Below are positions 1-7,806 of a DNA stretch of 64,000 nucleotides, one piece after another. The DNA is taken from assembly GCF_000378205.1 (NCBI RefSeq), contig NZ_KB899426.1, forward strand, positions 1 through 64,000, given 5' to 3'. Positions within the stretch are counted from its first letter, which is position 1. Every line of letters starts with the position of its first letter. The translations under genes were made by a program, and so were the position numbers. Source of the DNA: Sediminispirochaeta bajacaliforniensis DSM 16054 (GTDB taxonomy: Bacteria; Spirochaetota; Spirochaetia; DSM-16054; Sediminispirochaetaceae). The notes below the pieces were generated by a model. That model was not told where the DNA came from and searched no databases. It worked only from the letters and a program-made list of their open reading frames with translations.

Positions 1-224
1 CGGTATTATCACAACTTTATGAAGCCCTATCGGATTGGAGGGAAGGATGAGAAGCGGGGACTGACACATGGGATAGTGGCTGGTATAGAGGGGAATCGGA
101 TAGCATCCGAGCTGAGGAGTCTGTATACCAGGCGGAGGTTTTTCCTACGGAACCAGCCCATGAATCGGAGTGGAAGGGAGCTGTGGGTCAGGTGTATTCC
201 TACGGCTTTACGGTGGATGATTGA
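1..224 (+). other. Possible 3' remnant of a gene cut by the window edge
   Basis: Frame 3 reads as protein-like from base 3 to a TGA at 48-50 (last residues LSQLYEALSDWREG). It then continues with acidic, tryptophan-rich, protein-like composition to a second TGA at 222-224 (last residues VYSYGFTVDD). There is no start codon context for the second part, so it could be a decayed 3' end, a gene ending at 50 followed by chance sequence, or a gene interrupted by one stop. A 77-codon ORF in another frame (19-252) has no ribosome binding site and an arginine-rich composition, so I do not call it. No other gene is supported before 330. Confidence 0.2.
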
Positions 225-262
225 CTATCTGCCTTCTTATGCATGGGCTTAAGGGTAAAGGA

Positions 263-284
263 ATCACCACGATTCCGAACAGTA
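263..284 (-). repeat. Solo end of the 149-bp inverted-repeat element family
   Basis: The sequence ATCACCACGATTCCGAAC followed by AGTA is the right-hand terminal repeat of the elements at 2474-2622 and 10103-10251, again with TA as the last two bases. No partner end lies 149 bp upstream (around 136), so this is a solitary end. It sits about 45 bp before the start codon of the DRTGG gene and could be part of its leader. Confidence 0.6.
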
Positions 285-329
285 GAAAAACATTCCCCTT
301 TCCTCACTTTCTCTGATATGATAAGGACA

Positions 330-674
330 ATGAAACTTACAGAAATAATCGATTTGGTTGAGGGGAAAGTGCTTTGCGAATGCGGGGACCTCGGCAGAGA
401 GATCGAATCGGCCTTTTCCTCGGACCTAATGAGTGATGTACTTACGCTTTTGACCGACAATATGCTGCTTATCACCGGCCTAACCAATATTCAAGCGATC
501 AGGACGGCAGAAATGGCCGATATTGCCCAAATTCTGTTTGTTCGCGACAAACAGCCAACGGCAAAAATGATAGAACTGGCATCGGAAACAGGTATCTGTC
601 TCATTACAACTCGCTTCTCTATGTTCCGAGCCAGCGGTATCCTTTTCGGGCATGGTCTGCCTGCGGTCTACTAA
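330..674 (+). CDS. DRTGG-domain protein of a hydrogenase-like operon
   Basis: A 114-residue protein that looks like a stand-alone DRTGG domain, a small ligand-binding fold of unproven function often encoded beside [FeFe]-hydrogenase-related genes. The residues TDNMLLITGLTNIQAIRTAE and the later LITTRFSMFRASGIL match the usual pattern of such domains. I chose the ATG at 330 because AAGGA lies at 323-327; the same frame is open back to 243, but that extension would translate the repeat end at 263-284. It is followed after 19 bp by a small HATPase gene and then the Fe-S sensor-like gene, so the three are probably one operon. It probably has a regulatory or adaptor role; no catalytic residues are evident. 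Confidence 0.65.
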   Translation: MKLTEIIDLVEGKVLCECGDLGREIESAFSSDLMSDVLTLLTDNMLLITGLTNIQAIRTAEMADIAQILFVRDKQPTAKMIELASETGICLITTRFSMFRASGILFGHGLPAVY

Positions 675-693
675 TCGGGAGGCAGCTTGAGTT

Positions 694-1110
694 ATGCAAT
701 TTCAGTACGAACTCGTCGCAGGCGATTTTACCAAGGCGGGCTACGCTTCCAGCGATTTGAAAAAAAAAATGAAACAGCTCAATATTCCGACCAGTGCTAT
801 GAAGCGAGCGGTGGTGGCACTCTTTGAGGCAGAAGTAAACGTCGTAGCCCACTCGTTTGGCGGGACACTCACCGCAGATATTTTTAAGGATAAGATCCAT
901 GTACTCGTTGCCGACCAGGGACCAGGAATTCCGGATATTGAACTGGCAATGAGTGAGGGTTACTCAACGGCGAGCGATGAAGTCCGGGAGATGGGCTACG
1001 GAGCAGGAATGGGATTACCAAACATCAAAAATAACTGTGACAGTCTCGACGTACGAAGTGCCTCAGGATGCCCCACCGAGGTTGAGTTCACCATCAATTT
1101 CGGGACATAG
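694..1110 (+). CDS. Small HATPase (anti-sigma / switch-kinase type)
   Basis: A 138-residue stand-alone GHKL ATPase domain like serine/threonine switch kinases (RsbW/SpoIIAB type). The N box is visible as E45-A-E-V-N49, the G1 box as VADQGPGIPD with D74, and the G2 box as GYGAGMGL at 101-108. There is no dimerisation/phosphoacceptor domain, so it is not a complete histidine kinase. It lies between the DRTGG gene and the hydrogenase-like Fe-S gene, 6 bp before the latter, and a second stand-alone HATPase sits in the other hydrogenase operon (37228-37779). It probably phosphorylates or binds a partner in response to the Fe-S sensor; the target is not visible here. Confidence 0.75.
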   Translation: MQFQYELVAGDFTKAGYASSDLKKKMKQLNIPTSAMKRAVVALFEAEVNVVAHSFGGTLTADIFKDKIHVLVADQGPGIPDIELAMSEGYSTASDEVREMGYGAGMGLPNIKNNCDSLDVRSASGCPTEVEFTINFGT

Positions 1111-1116
1111 AGAAAG

Positions 1117-2460
1117 ATGCAAAAGAGTTCTTTCCATCATGCCCTCAAGATTGTTGAGGCAAAATGCATCGGTTGTACCCACTGTATGCTCACCTGCCCT
1201 ACCGAAGCGATCAGGGTATTTGGGGGTAAGGCCCACGTTGATCCGAATCGCTGCGTCGACTGCGGTAATTGTATGTCGGTCTGCCCCGTAGATGCCATTG
1301 TGATCGAGCAGGATGACTTCGACCAAATTTATACCTATTCACACCGTATTGCAGTGGTACCTTCGGTAATGATCGGGCAATTCTCCGAAGAAATCCCCGA
1401 ACAGCAGATCTTCAGTATCCTCATCGACATGGGCTTTACCGATGTGTATGAAGCGGAAACGGGTATTGATCTGCTTTATAAGATTTCTGGCCGCTTTTCC
1501 ACCTATGCCGGGCAAAAACCGGTTATCAGCAGTTTCTGTCCGGCCATCATTCGCCTCATTCAGGTCCGATTTCCATCCTTGGTTGGGCAGATAAATCTTC
1601 TCAAGCCGCCACTCGATATTACCGCCGCGTACATCAGAAAAAAACTGACAGAAGAAGGGGCAAATCCTCATGAGATAGGCATTTTCTACGTCACTCCTTG
1701 TGCTGCCAAGATTGCGGCGATAAAGAGACCAATCGGAGAACCCCGAAGTGCCTTTGACGGTGTCATCAATATGGATTTCCTCTATAACCTTATCCACAGA
1801 AATCTTGTAAAGCAGAAAAATCGGAAGGATTGCACCGTACCGCCACCAAGGAGGCTTTCTTCTGCTGCAGTACTCTGGAGCCTGACCACTGGAGAGGCCC
1901 AGCAAATCCCGGGAAGAACCCTGGCAGTCGACGGTATTCATAATGTCATGGCGTTTCTGGAAAAGTTGGAAAACGAAGAGATCTCCGGGATAGATTTTCT
2001 TGAACTAAGAGCCTGCGATGAAGGCTGCGCCGGAGGGATCCTCGGCTCGGGAAACCGGTTCCTCACTGCGGAGCGGCTCCGCCATCGTGCCGAACAACTT
2101 TCGCCCGTATCGGATTATTGCGGGGAAGCCATCTCGGAAGAAATAGCCGATTTTTTGCGTGATACTATCAAGCTGGAAACCGTAGAACCCCGCTCCATCA
2201 TGAAACTTGACGATGACGTGGCTAAGGCCATGGAAATCATGGATACCGCCACCCACATTTTAGAAGCACTGCCCATGGTCGACTGTGGTCTCTGCGGTTC
2301 ACCTAACTGTGAAGCCTTTGCCCGTGACGTGGCTCAGGGAAAGGCAAGTCCTCAGCGTTGTGTCTTTCTTCAGAGACGTCAGGAAAACCTTGATCCCACT
2401 ATGGTCAAAAAAAATCTTTCAACCTTGAAAAAGATCTGGGGAAGAGAGAAGGTGGAGTAG
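1117..2460 (+). CDS. Sensor-type [FeFe]-hydrogenase-like Fe-S protein
   Basis: A 447-residue protein with three parts. Residues 17-56 hold two [4Fe-4S] ferredoxin motifs (C17, 20, 23, 27 and C46, 49, 52, 56). Residues about 75-350 are a hydrogenase large-subunit domain. Residues 390-415 are a C-x2-C-x4-C-x16-C cluster of the Fe-S domain family. The four Cys that would hold the H-cluster are all present (C141, C195, C300, C304). The neighbouring Cys that relays protons in catalytic enzymes is replaced by F140, and the usual GGGQP after the last Cys is GILGSG. Such changes are known from putative sensory [FeFe]-hydrogenases (groups C and D). With the DRTGG and HATPase genes upstream, a role in sensing H2 or redox state is the best inference. 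Low-rate catalysis cannot be excluded. Confidence 0.75.
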   Translation: MQKSSFHHALKIVEAKCIGCTHCMLTCPTEAIRVFGGKAHVDPNRCVDCGNCMSVCPVDAIVIEQDDFDQIYTYSHRIAVVPSVMIGQFSEEIPEQQIFSILIDMGFTDVYEAETGIDLLYKISGRFSTYAGQKPVISSFCPAIIRLIQVRFPSLVGQINLLKPPLDITAAYIRKKLTEEGANPHEIGIFYVTPCAAKIAAIKRPIGEPRSAFDGVINMDFLYNLIHRNLVKQKNRKDCTVPPPRRLSSAAVLWSLTTGEAQQIPGRTLAVDGIHNVMAFLEKLENEEISGIDFLELRACDEGCAGGILGSGNRFLTAERLRHRAEQLSPVSDYCGEAISEEIADFLRDTIKLETVEPRSIMKLDDDVAKAMEIMDTATHILEALPMVDCGLCGSPNCEAFARDVAQGKASPQRCVFLQRRQENLDPTMVKKNLSTLKKIWGREKVE

Positions 2461-2473
2461 GCTTCTCTTTGTA

Positions 2474-2622
2474 TAGTGTTCGGAATCCTGGTGGTTGCAT
2501 GCTGTCTTTCCCGGAAAAATCCTTAAGTTTTCAGGATTGCTTGATCTTATGTATCTATATTCTTGTAATTGGCGGCAAGGAAAAAATTTAGATATTCCTA
2601 ACCACCACGATTCCGAACACTA
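2474..2622. mobile_element. 149-bp MITE-like element, copy A
   Basis: The ends are 23-bp inverted repeats matching at 22 of 23 positions: the left begins TAGTGTTCGGAATCCTGG (2474-2496) and the right, read on the other strand, begins TAGTGTTCGGAATCGTGG (2600-2622). It has the same length as copy B at 10103-10251. It also shares interior blocks at identical offsets: CCGG-AAAATCCTTA at +37 and AATTG...AGGAAA at +93. Both ends finish in TA, as expected for TA target duplication by IS630/Tc1-type transposases. There is no coding capacity; the ORF at 2495-2683 is inside it. It lies between the sensor-hydrogenase operon and gpmA. Confidence 0.75.
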
Positions 2623-2702
2623 CTTTCTCTTTGCGATTGGACTTTCTTCTCCTGCATGCCTATGTTTGTATAGAATAGCATAAGCCCAGAAAGGAGGTAT
2701 CT

Positions 2703-3452
2703 ATGGGACCCCTTCAATTAGTCCTTATCCGTCATGGTGAAAGCCAATGGAATAAAGAAAACAGGTTTACCGGTTGGGTCGATGTACCCTTATCGGAAAA
2801 GGGAAGAGAGGAGGCACAAGCGGGTGGCAGGTTATTGCGCGAGGAAGGCTTTGTCTTCGATAAGGCCTACACCTCCGTTCTGAAGCGTGCCATCAAGACC
2901 CTCTGGATCGTCCTCGAAGAGATGGATCTCATGTGGGTTCCCGTCGTTCGGGCATGGGAACTGAATGAGCGCCACTACGGGGGATTACAGGGGCTGAACA
3001 AATCGGAGACGGCAAAAAAGTATGGAGAAGAACAGGTTCTGATCTGGCGACGCAGTTATGACACCCCACCTCCCGAATTGACAAAAGAGAGCGAATACTA
3101 CCCGGGAAGGGATCCTAAATATCGGGGCCTCTCGGAAGAACAGATACCCTTAACCGAAAGCCTCAAAATCACCATAGAGAGGGTCGTACCCTACTGGGAA
3201 AAGGTGATTGCCCCCGAACTGAAGGCGGGAAAGCGACTCTTGATAGCGGCCCATGGCAATAGTCTGCGAGCATTGGTAAAATACCTTGACGGTATTTCGA
3301 ATGAAGAGATCACAAGACTCAACATTCCAACCGGAGTTCCGTTGGTCTACGAGCTGGATAAGGACTTAGCACCAATCCGTCACTACTATCTGGGAGACCA
3401 AGAGGCTATTCAGGCCAAAATGGCTGCAGTGGCAAATCAGGGCAAAAAATAA
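2703..3452 (+). CDS. gpmA: 2,3-bisphosphoglycerate-dependent phosphoglycerate mutase
   Basis: A 249-residue cytosolic enzyme that interconverts 3- and 2-phosphoglycerate in glycolysis and gluconeogenesis, the usual length for the cofactor-dependent family. The phosphohistidine motif RHGESQWN is at the N-terminus (H11). The second catalytic His is in AHGNSLRAL (H184), and the acidic residue is in [11 protein letters not shown] (E89). AAGGAGG at 2692-2698 fixes the start. It is monocistronic as far as can be seen: copy A of the repeat element is upstream and a convergent MATE gene begins 14 bp downstream, with no obvious hairpin between them. Confidence 0.95.
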   Translation: MGPLQLVLIRHGESQWNKENRFTGWVDVPLSEKGREEAQAGGRLLREEGFVFDKAYTSVLKRAIKTLWIVLEEMDLMWVPVVRAWELNERHYGGLQGLNKSETAKKYGEEQVLIWRRSYDTPPPELTKESEYYPGRDPKYRGLSEEQIPLTESLKITIERVVPYWEKVIAPELKAGKRLLIAAHGNSLRALVKYLDGISNEEITRLNIPTGVPLVYELDKDLAPIRHYYLGDQEAIQAKMAAVANQGKK

Positions 3453-3466
3453 TCACTTTGCGCCGT

Positions 3467-4822
3467 TTAACGCTTTTCTCCCTGGGCCTCCAGGCGACGT
3501 TGTCGTCGAAGTTCCAGTCCGAATAGGATGGTGCCGATAACAACAACGAAGATGTCGGAAACCGGAGTTGCAAGCCAAACCCCGGCAAGGCCGAGAACTC
3601 TGGGAAGAAGAAGGATAACGGGAATAAAAAAGAGACTCATTCTGCTCACAACCAGGAAAGCAGCGGGAATGCTTCGTCCTATGGCCTGAAAAAAGGTGAT
3701 CACCAAAAGCATATAGCCGTAAACAGGGAAATCACACAAATAGAGGCGAATAACAGAAACTCCGGCTTCAAGAACATCGGAATCGATGATGAACCAGCCC
3801 AGAGGAACCCGCGGAAATAGCTGAATAAGCAGCCATATCACAAGGGTGATAATCGTAGAATAGAAGGAAAAAAGAGCGAAGGCCCTGGCAAGTCTTTTGT
3901 ATGTGCCGGCTCCGTAATTCATACCGGCTAATGGTTGGAAACCTTGGCAAATTCCCCAAATCGGCACAAAAATGAAGTTGAGAATCTTAATAACCGCCCC
4001 GATGATGATCAGCTCCTGCTCCGTTCCATACGAGGCAACACTTTTTAGAACGAAAACGATCTGGATGACCGTCATGATCGGCAGGGCCATACCGGAAAAA
4101 CCGACTCGAAGCATCTCAAATAGATGCCCGGTGAAAGCGATATGGCTTTTCCTTAACGTAATGGCCCCGTTTGCTTTGCCAAAATAGAAAAAACTAACGC
4201 AGCACATCACTCCCTGGCTAATCACGGTTGCGCTCGCAGCACCCGCGATCCCCCAGCCGAAAACTCCCAAAAAAAGCGCGTCGAGGATGATATTAAGGAT
4301 GGTACCAGAAAGCATGATTCGCATGGCCTGCCTCATCCGTCCCTCGGCACGGATGAGAATATTGGCACTGGAAGCGAAATTGAAAAAAAAGGAGCCAAGT
4401 ACCAGGATTCTGAGGTATATAACCCCAAGACGATGTATCTCTCCGGTCGCACCGAGAAAGGCAACAATCGATTCGGCCGCCAGGAGACCGAAAAGGATCA
4501 TCGCGCCTGAAAGAATCAGATTGGCAAGCAGCAGATTGCCGAAAAGGGCATCGATCGTCTTCTGGTCCTTTCGACCGATTGCTCTGCTGAGCATGGAAGC
4601 GGCCCCGACACCGATGAGACTGAATATCCCGTTGTTGATTAGAGAAAAAGGATAGACAACGCCGACTGCTCCTAAGGCAGCGGGTCCGACCCACTGCCCC
4701 ACAAAGATGCCGTCGACGAATTGATACAAACCGAGAGAGAGTAAACTCACAATGGCGGGAAAGGAGAGTCGGACAAAGAGTCTGCTTATTCCGCCGTTGA
4801 GAATACGGTCGCTGCTGTTCAT
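3467..4822 (-). CDS. MATE-family efflux transporter
   Basis: A 451-residue membrane protein with about twelve hydrophobic segments in two similar halves and the typical opening PAIVSLLSLGLYQFVDGIFVG. Members export drugs or metabolites in exchange for Na+ or H+; the substrate cannot be read from sequence. It is the last gene of a reverse-strand run, and its ATG overlaps the stop of the M16 protease gene by 4 bp (ATGA), so translation is probably coupled. The C-terminus is basic and cytoplasmic (LELRRQRRLEAQGEKR). No terminator hairpin was found before the convergent gpmA. Confidence 0.88.
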   Translation of the reverse strand: MNSSDRILNGGISRLFVRLSFPAIVSLLSLGLYQFVDGIFVGQWVGPAALGAVGVVYPFSLINNGIFSLIGVGAASMLSRAIGRKDQKTIDALFGNLLLANLILSGAMILFGLLAAESIVAFLGATGEIHRLGVIYLRILVLGSFFFNFASSANILIRAEGRMRQAMRIMLSGTILNIILDALFLGVFGWGIAGAASATVISQGVMCCVSFFYFGKANGAITLRKSHIAFTGHLFEMLRVGFSGMALPIMTVIQIVFVLKSVASYGTEQELIIIGAVIKILNFIFVPIWGICQGFQPLAGMNYGAGTYKRLARAFALFSFYSTIITLVIWLLIQLFPRVPLGWFIIDSDVLEAGVSVIRLYLCDFPVYGYMLLVITFFQAIGRSIPAAFLVVSRMSLFFIPVILLLPRVLGLAGVWLATPVSDIFVVVIGTILFGLELRRQRRLEAQGEKR

Positions 4823-7788
4823 CCAGGAAGCCTTGTGCGCCGTGTTCCAAGACCGGTAAACCGATCCTCGGCCTTGCTTACCGCGGCATCACCGCCGAGT
4901 ACAACCAAATGCGAAGAATCAAGGGCCGAGAGAAGAGAGGCTGCCGCAAGAGAAACAGCCTCGACGGTAGAGGCACGCATGGTATCGCGTTTGCTCTGCC
5001 TTAGTCTGTCAGTCAAACCGTAGAGAATACGTCGGAAGCCAATCATGCTTTTCTCGCCTGGAGATTGGGGGCGGGTCTCTTTACCGACGAGGGTGATGAT
5101 TGCCTTTTCAAGCTCGGCCTGATCCACCCCTTCTTCGGCAACGATGCGGAGTCCCTCGCGAAAGGCATCAACGGTTGAAAGGATATGGGGGTCTCGATAA
5201 CTGGAGAGACCGAAAATGCCCTCAATACCGTTGGCAAAGGCTCCGGCACCGTATGCTCCACCTCTCATTCTGATCCTCTCCCAAAGAAAGGTCGTTTTCA
5301 GCAGCTGGGCAAGAATAAGCTGATGGCTATGGGCTGCCGAATCGATTGTCGCCGCAGGAAATACCAAGGCCACAAAGTTAACAGAAGCGGGAACGATAAG
5401 GGCCTCTTCACAACACGACGAGGCTTCTCCCATAAGGCTTGCCAGAGAAAGGTGGGGAGAAGTGAAAGCAGCAGCATCTCCCTGAGGAAAGGCCCCCAAG
5501 GCCTCCCTCATCAGCGCCTCCGCCTCGGGTAGAAAGGCCCCGTCAGCGGTTATATTGCACAAAAGGCGGTTTTTCACCAACAGTGAACTGCGGAGACGTT
5601 CCATGAATGATAGTGCCCCGGGGAATCCCGCCTCTCCTTTTTTCACGAGCCCGTCGAGAAAGAGAAGTTGCTCAACACCACGCCACAACTCGTTTGTTGC
5701 AAGCGAAGGTGAAAAGCCTGCGGCGGCCCGCATGGTGGCTACGCTGTTTCCGGAAGGAACGATATCAGAGACGACATCGTTGCGCATTTCCAGCAAAACA
5801 TCTTTTAGCCGCTGCGTATCGGTAAGGACTCCCTGCAATAGAATGGAAACGGCAAGATTCAGAGCAAGACGGCCATTCTCTTCCAGCGCCTTGAGACGAA
5901 ACACCAGGTAGTTGCGATAGACTCCGGCCTCACCGATTACAGGGCTCGACTCAAGAAAGGAATAGAATCCGCCGGTATCCTTGAAAAGGCGGTGAGCGAC
6001 CTGATCGTAGCTCATATCGGGAAGTGCTGTATGAAGGAGCAGTCGGGTCAGCAGGGGCAGATAAAGCAGTTCCTCACGGCTGAGCCCGGCGAGATCAAAG
6101 ACAAAATCGGCATAGAGAATCCCATTGGTGAAAAAGTTATGGGAAAAACATCGGACTCCTTCGAGAAGACCGTCAGAGGTCTCGATCCTATCTACCTCGG
6201 CAGGCACATCCTGCATGGAAAGGGTGGGAATGGTGGCCAGGGCCTCGGAGGAATCGGGTTTATCCTGGAAGGCGCGAAGACGACGATTCTTCTCTTCGAT
6301 GGCGGCAAGGCCATCTTGATTTTTACCTTCCACCAAGGTATGAGCAAGCTCGTCGAGCTCTTGTTCAATCTTTGTCTCATGCTCGGCATCGGGGGTCACT
6401 ATGACGGTCGCGCGATGGTTATTACTCAGAAATCGATCGCGGAGTAGATCTTCAAAAAAATGAGGATCCGCAGCAACCCGCTCCTTCAAGCGCTTCATAG
6501 GCACAGCAAAGGCAAGGGAGGTTCCCGGATCTTCGCCGTGTAACCACCCCCTGAAAAGCTTCCCCATGAGACGCAGGCCGAAGGGATAGCCACCCTTTAT
6601 TTCCCGCTGCCGAAACTCCACCCGCGTCATAGCCCCTTCGACCGCTTCCCGGGATAATCCCTGGTCGACAAAGTTTTGGAAACACTTCGTTACAAGATCT
6701 TCCAGCGCCCCGGTTTGCCGGGGATCGATGCCCCGCAGGCCAACGGCGAAAATCAACTCTTTAAGATCCGTTTCAAGACCGCTAACAGGGGAGATATCTT
6801 CTCCAAGCCGGGAATCGACCATGGCCTTGTAAAGGGGGGACCCCACATGCCCGATCAGAATCTCCGAGAGAACCTCAAGAGCCAGTACCTCGTCGGGCTT
6901 CGATATCTCGCCGACAATCCAACTCAGAACAACAGAAGACCTGTTTGTATTTTCATCTCCGTCAGCCGGACTGGTAAAGGAAAACCGTCGGGGACCGTTC
7001 CAGCGGGGCTGCATCGGAATATCAGATGCCTTCTTCCCCATGGTAAACCGGGAAAGAAAACGATCCTGAAGGAACTCGAGCTGCTGCTCTGTATCGATAT
7101 CGCCGTAGAGAAAAATCCGACAATTGGAAGGGTGATAGGCCCGGCGATGAAAATCGCGAAAGGCTTCGTAACTCAGCTTGGGAATCGATAAGGGATCTCC
7201 TCCGGAATCGTAGTGGTAGGGGGTATCGGGGAAAAGGGATCGGTAGGACCACTCCCCGACAATAGAATCGTGATTCGAATAGGCACCTTTCATCTCGTTG
7301 AAAACAATGCCGGTTACCCCGTAGCGCCCTTCTTCGTCGGCCTCGAGGCGATGGCCTTCCTGACGAAAAACATCCTCCGACAGGGTGGGAAAAAAGACCG
7401 CATCACCATAGACAGCCATCAAATTGAAATAATCTTTGGCCACAGGAGAGGCCGCAGGATAGACCGTCTTATCGGGATAGGTCATGGCATTGAGAAAGGT
7501 GTTCATGCTTCCCCGCATAAGGGCGAGAAAGGGGTCCTTCACAGGATAGCGTGCCGACCCGGAAAGCACAGAGTGTTCTATGATATGAGGAACTCCGGTA
7601 TCGTCAAAAGGAGGCGTTTTAAAGGCAAAAGAAAAGAGATTCTCACTGTCGTCGCAGTTGAGGTGGTAAAGATCGAGACCTGTGGCATCATGGCAAAACC
7701 GGTAACCGGTTCCTCGGTACTCGCTTTGATCATCCACACCAATAAGAGTAAAACCGTGTAATGTGTCGCCTACATGTAATGTTTTCAT
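4819..7788 (-). CDS. M16C-family zinc metalloprotease, presequence-protease-like
   Basis: A 989-residue protein of the size and order of M16C peptidases (PreP/falcilysin type): an N-terminal catalytic half, an M16C-associated middle and a C-terminal inactive half. The inverted zinc motif HxxEH is seen as H68-I-I-E71-H72, and the distal glutamate lies in the conserved IVFNEMKGAYS stretch. Such enzymes cut oligopeptides in a closed chamber. No signal peptide is present, so it is probably cytoplasmic. CTGGAGGAGCA directly precedes the ATG. It is 18 bp downstream of tex and overlaps the MATE gene by 4 bp, so tex, this gene and the transporter probably form an operon. Confidence 0.9.
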   Translation of the reverse strand: MKTLHVGDTLHGFTLIGVDDQSEYRGTGYRFCHDATGLDLYHLNCDDSENLFSFAFKTPPFDDTGVPHIIEHSVLSGSARYPVKDPFLALMRGSMNTFLNAMTYPDKTVYPAASPVAKDYFNLMAVYGDAVFFPTLSEDVFRQEGHRLEADEEGRYGVTGIVFNEMKGAYSNHDSIVGEWSYRSLFPDTPYHYDSGGDPLSIPKLSYEAFRDFHRRAYHPSNCRIFLYGDIDTEQQLEFLQDRFLSRFTMGKKASDIPMQPRWNGPRRFSFTSPADGDENTNRSSVVLSWIVGEISKPDEVLALEVLSEILIGHVGSPLYKAMVDSRLGEDISPVSGLETDLKELIFAVGLRGIDPRQTGALEDLVTKCFQNFVDQGLSREAVEGAMTRVEFRQREIKGGYPFGLRLMGKLFRGWLHGEDPGTSLAFAVPMKRLKERVAADPHFFEDLLRDRFLSNNHRATVIVTPDAEHETKIEQELDELAHTLVEGKNQDGLAAIEEKNRRLRAFQDKPDSSEALATIPTLSMQDVPAEVDRIETSDGLLEGVRCFSHNFFTNGILYADFVFDLAGLSREELLYLPLLTRLLLHTALPDMSYDQVAHRLFKDTGGFYSFLESSPVIGEAGVYRNYLVFRLKALEENGRLALNLAVSILLQGVLTDTQRLKDVLLEMRNDVVSDIVPSGNSVATMRAAAGFSPSLATNELWRGVEQLLFLDGLVKKGEAGFPGALSFMERLRSSLLVKNRLLCNITADGAFLPEAEALMREALGAFPQGDAAAFTSPHLSLASLMGEASSCCEEALIVPASVNFVALVFPAATIDSAAHSHQLILAQLLKTTFLWERIRMRGGAYGAGAFANGIEGIFGLSSYRDPHILSTVDAFREGLRIVAEEGVDQAELEKAIITLVGKETRPQSPGEKSMIGFRRILYGLTDRLRQSKRDTMRASTVEAVSLAAASLLSALDSSHLVVLGGDAAVSKAEDRFTGLGTRRTRLPG

Positions 7789-7806
7789 TGCTCCTCCAGT
7801 ATAAGC

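Noticed and set aside
2495-2683. 62-codon forward ORF after the sensor-hydrogenase gene
   Set aside because: It lies mostly inside repeat element A, has no ribosome site and has no protein-like conservation pattern.
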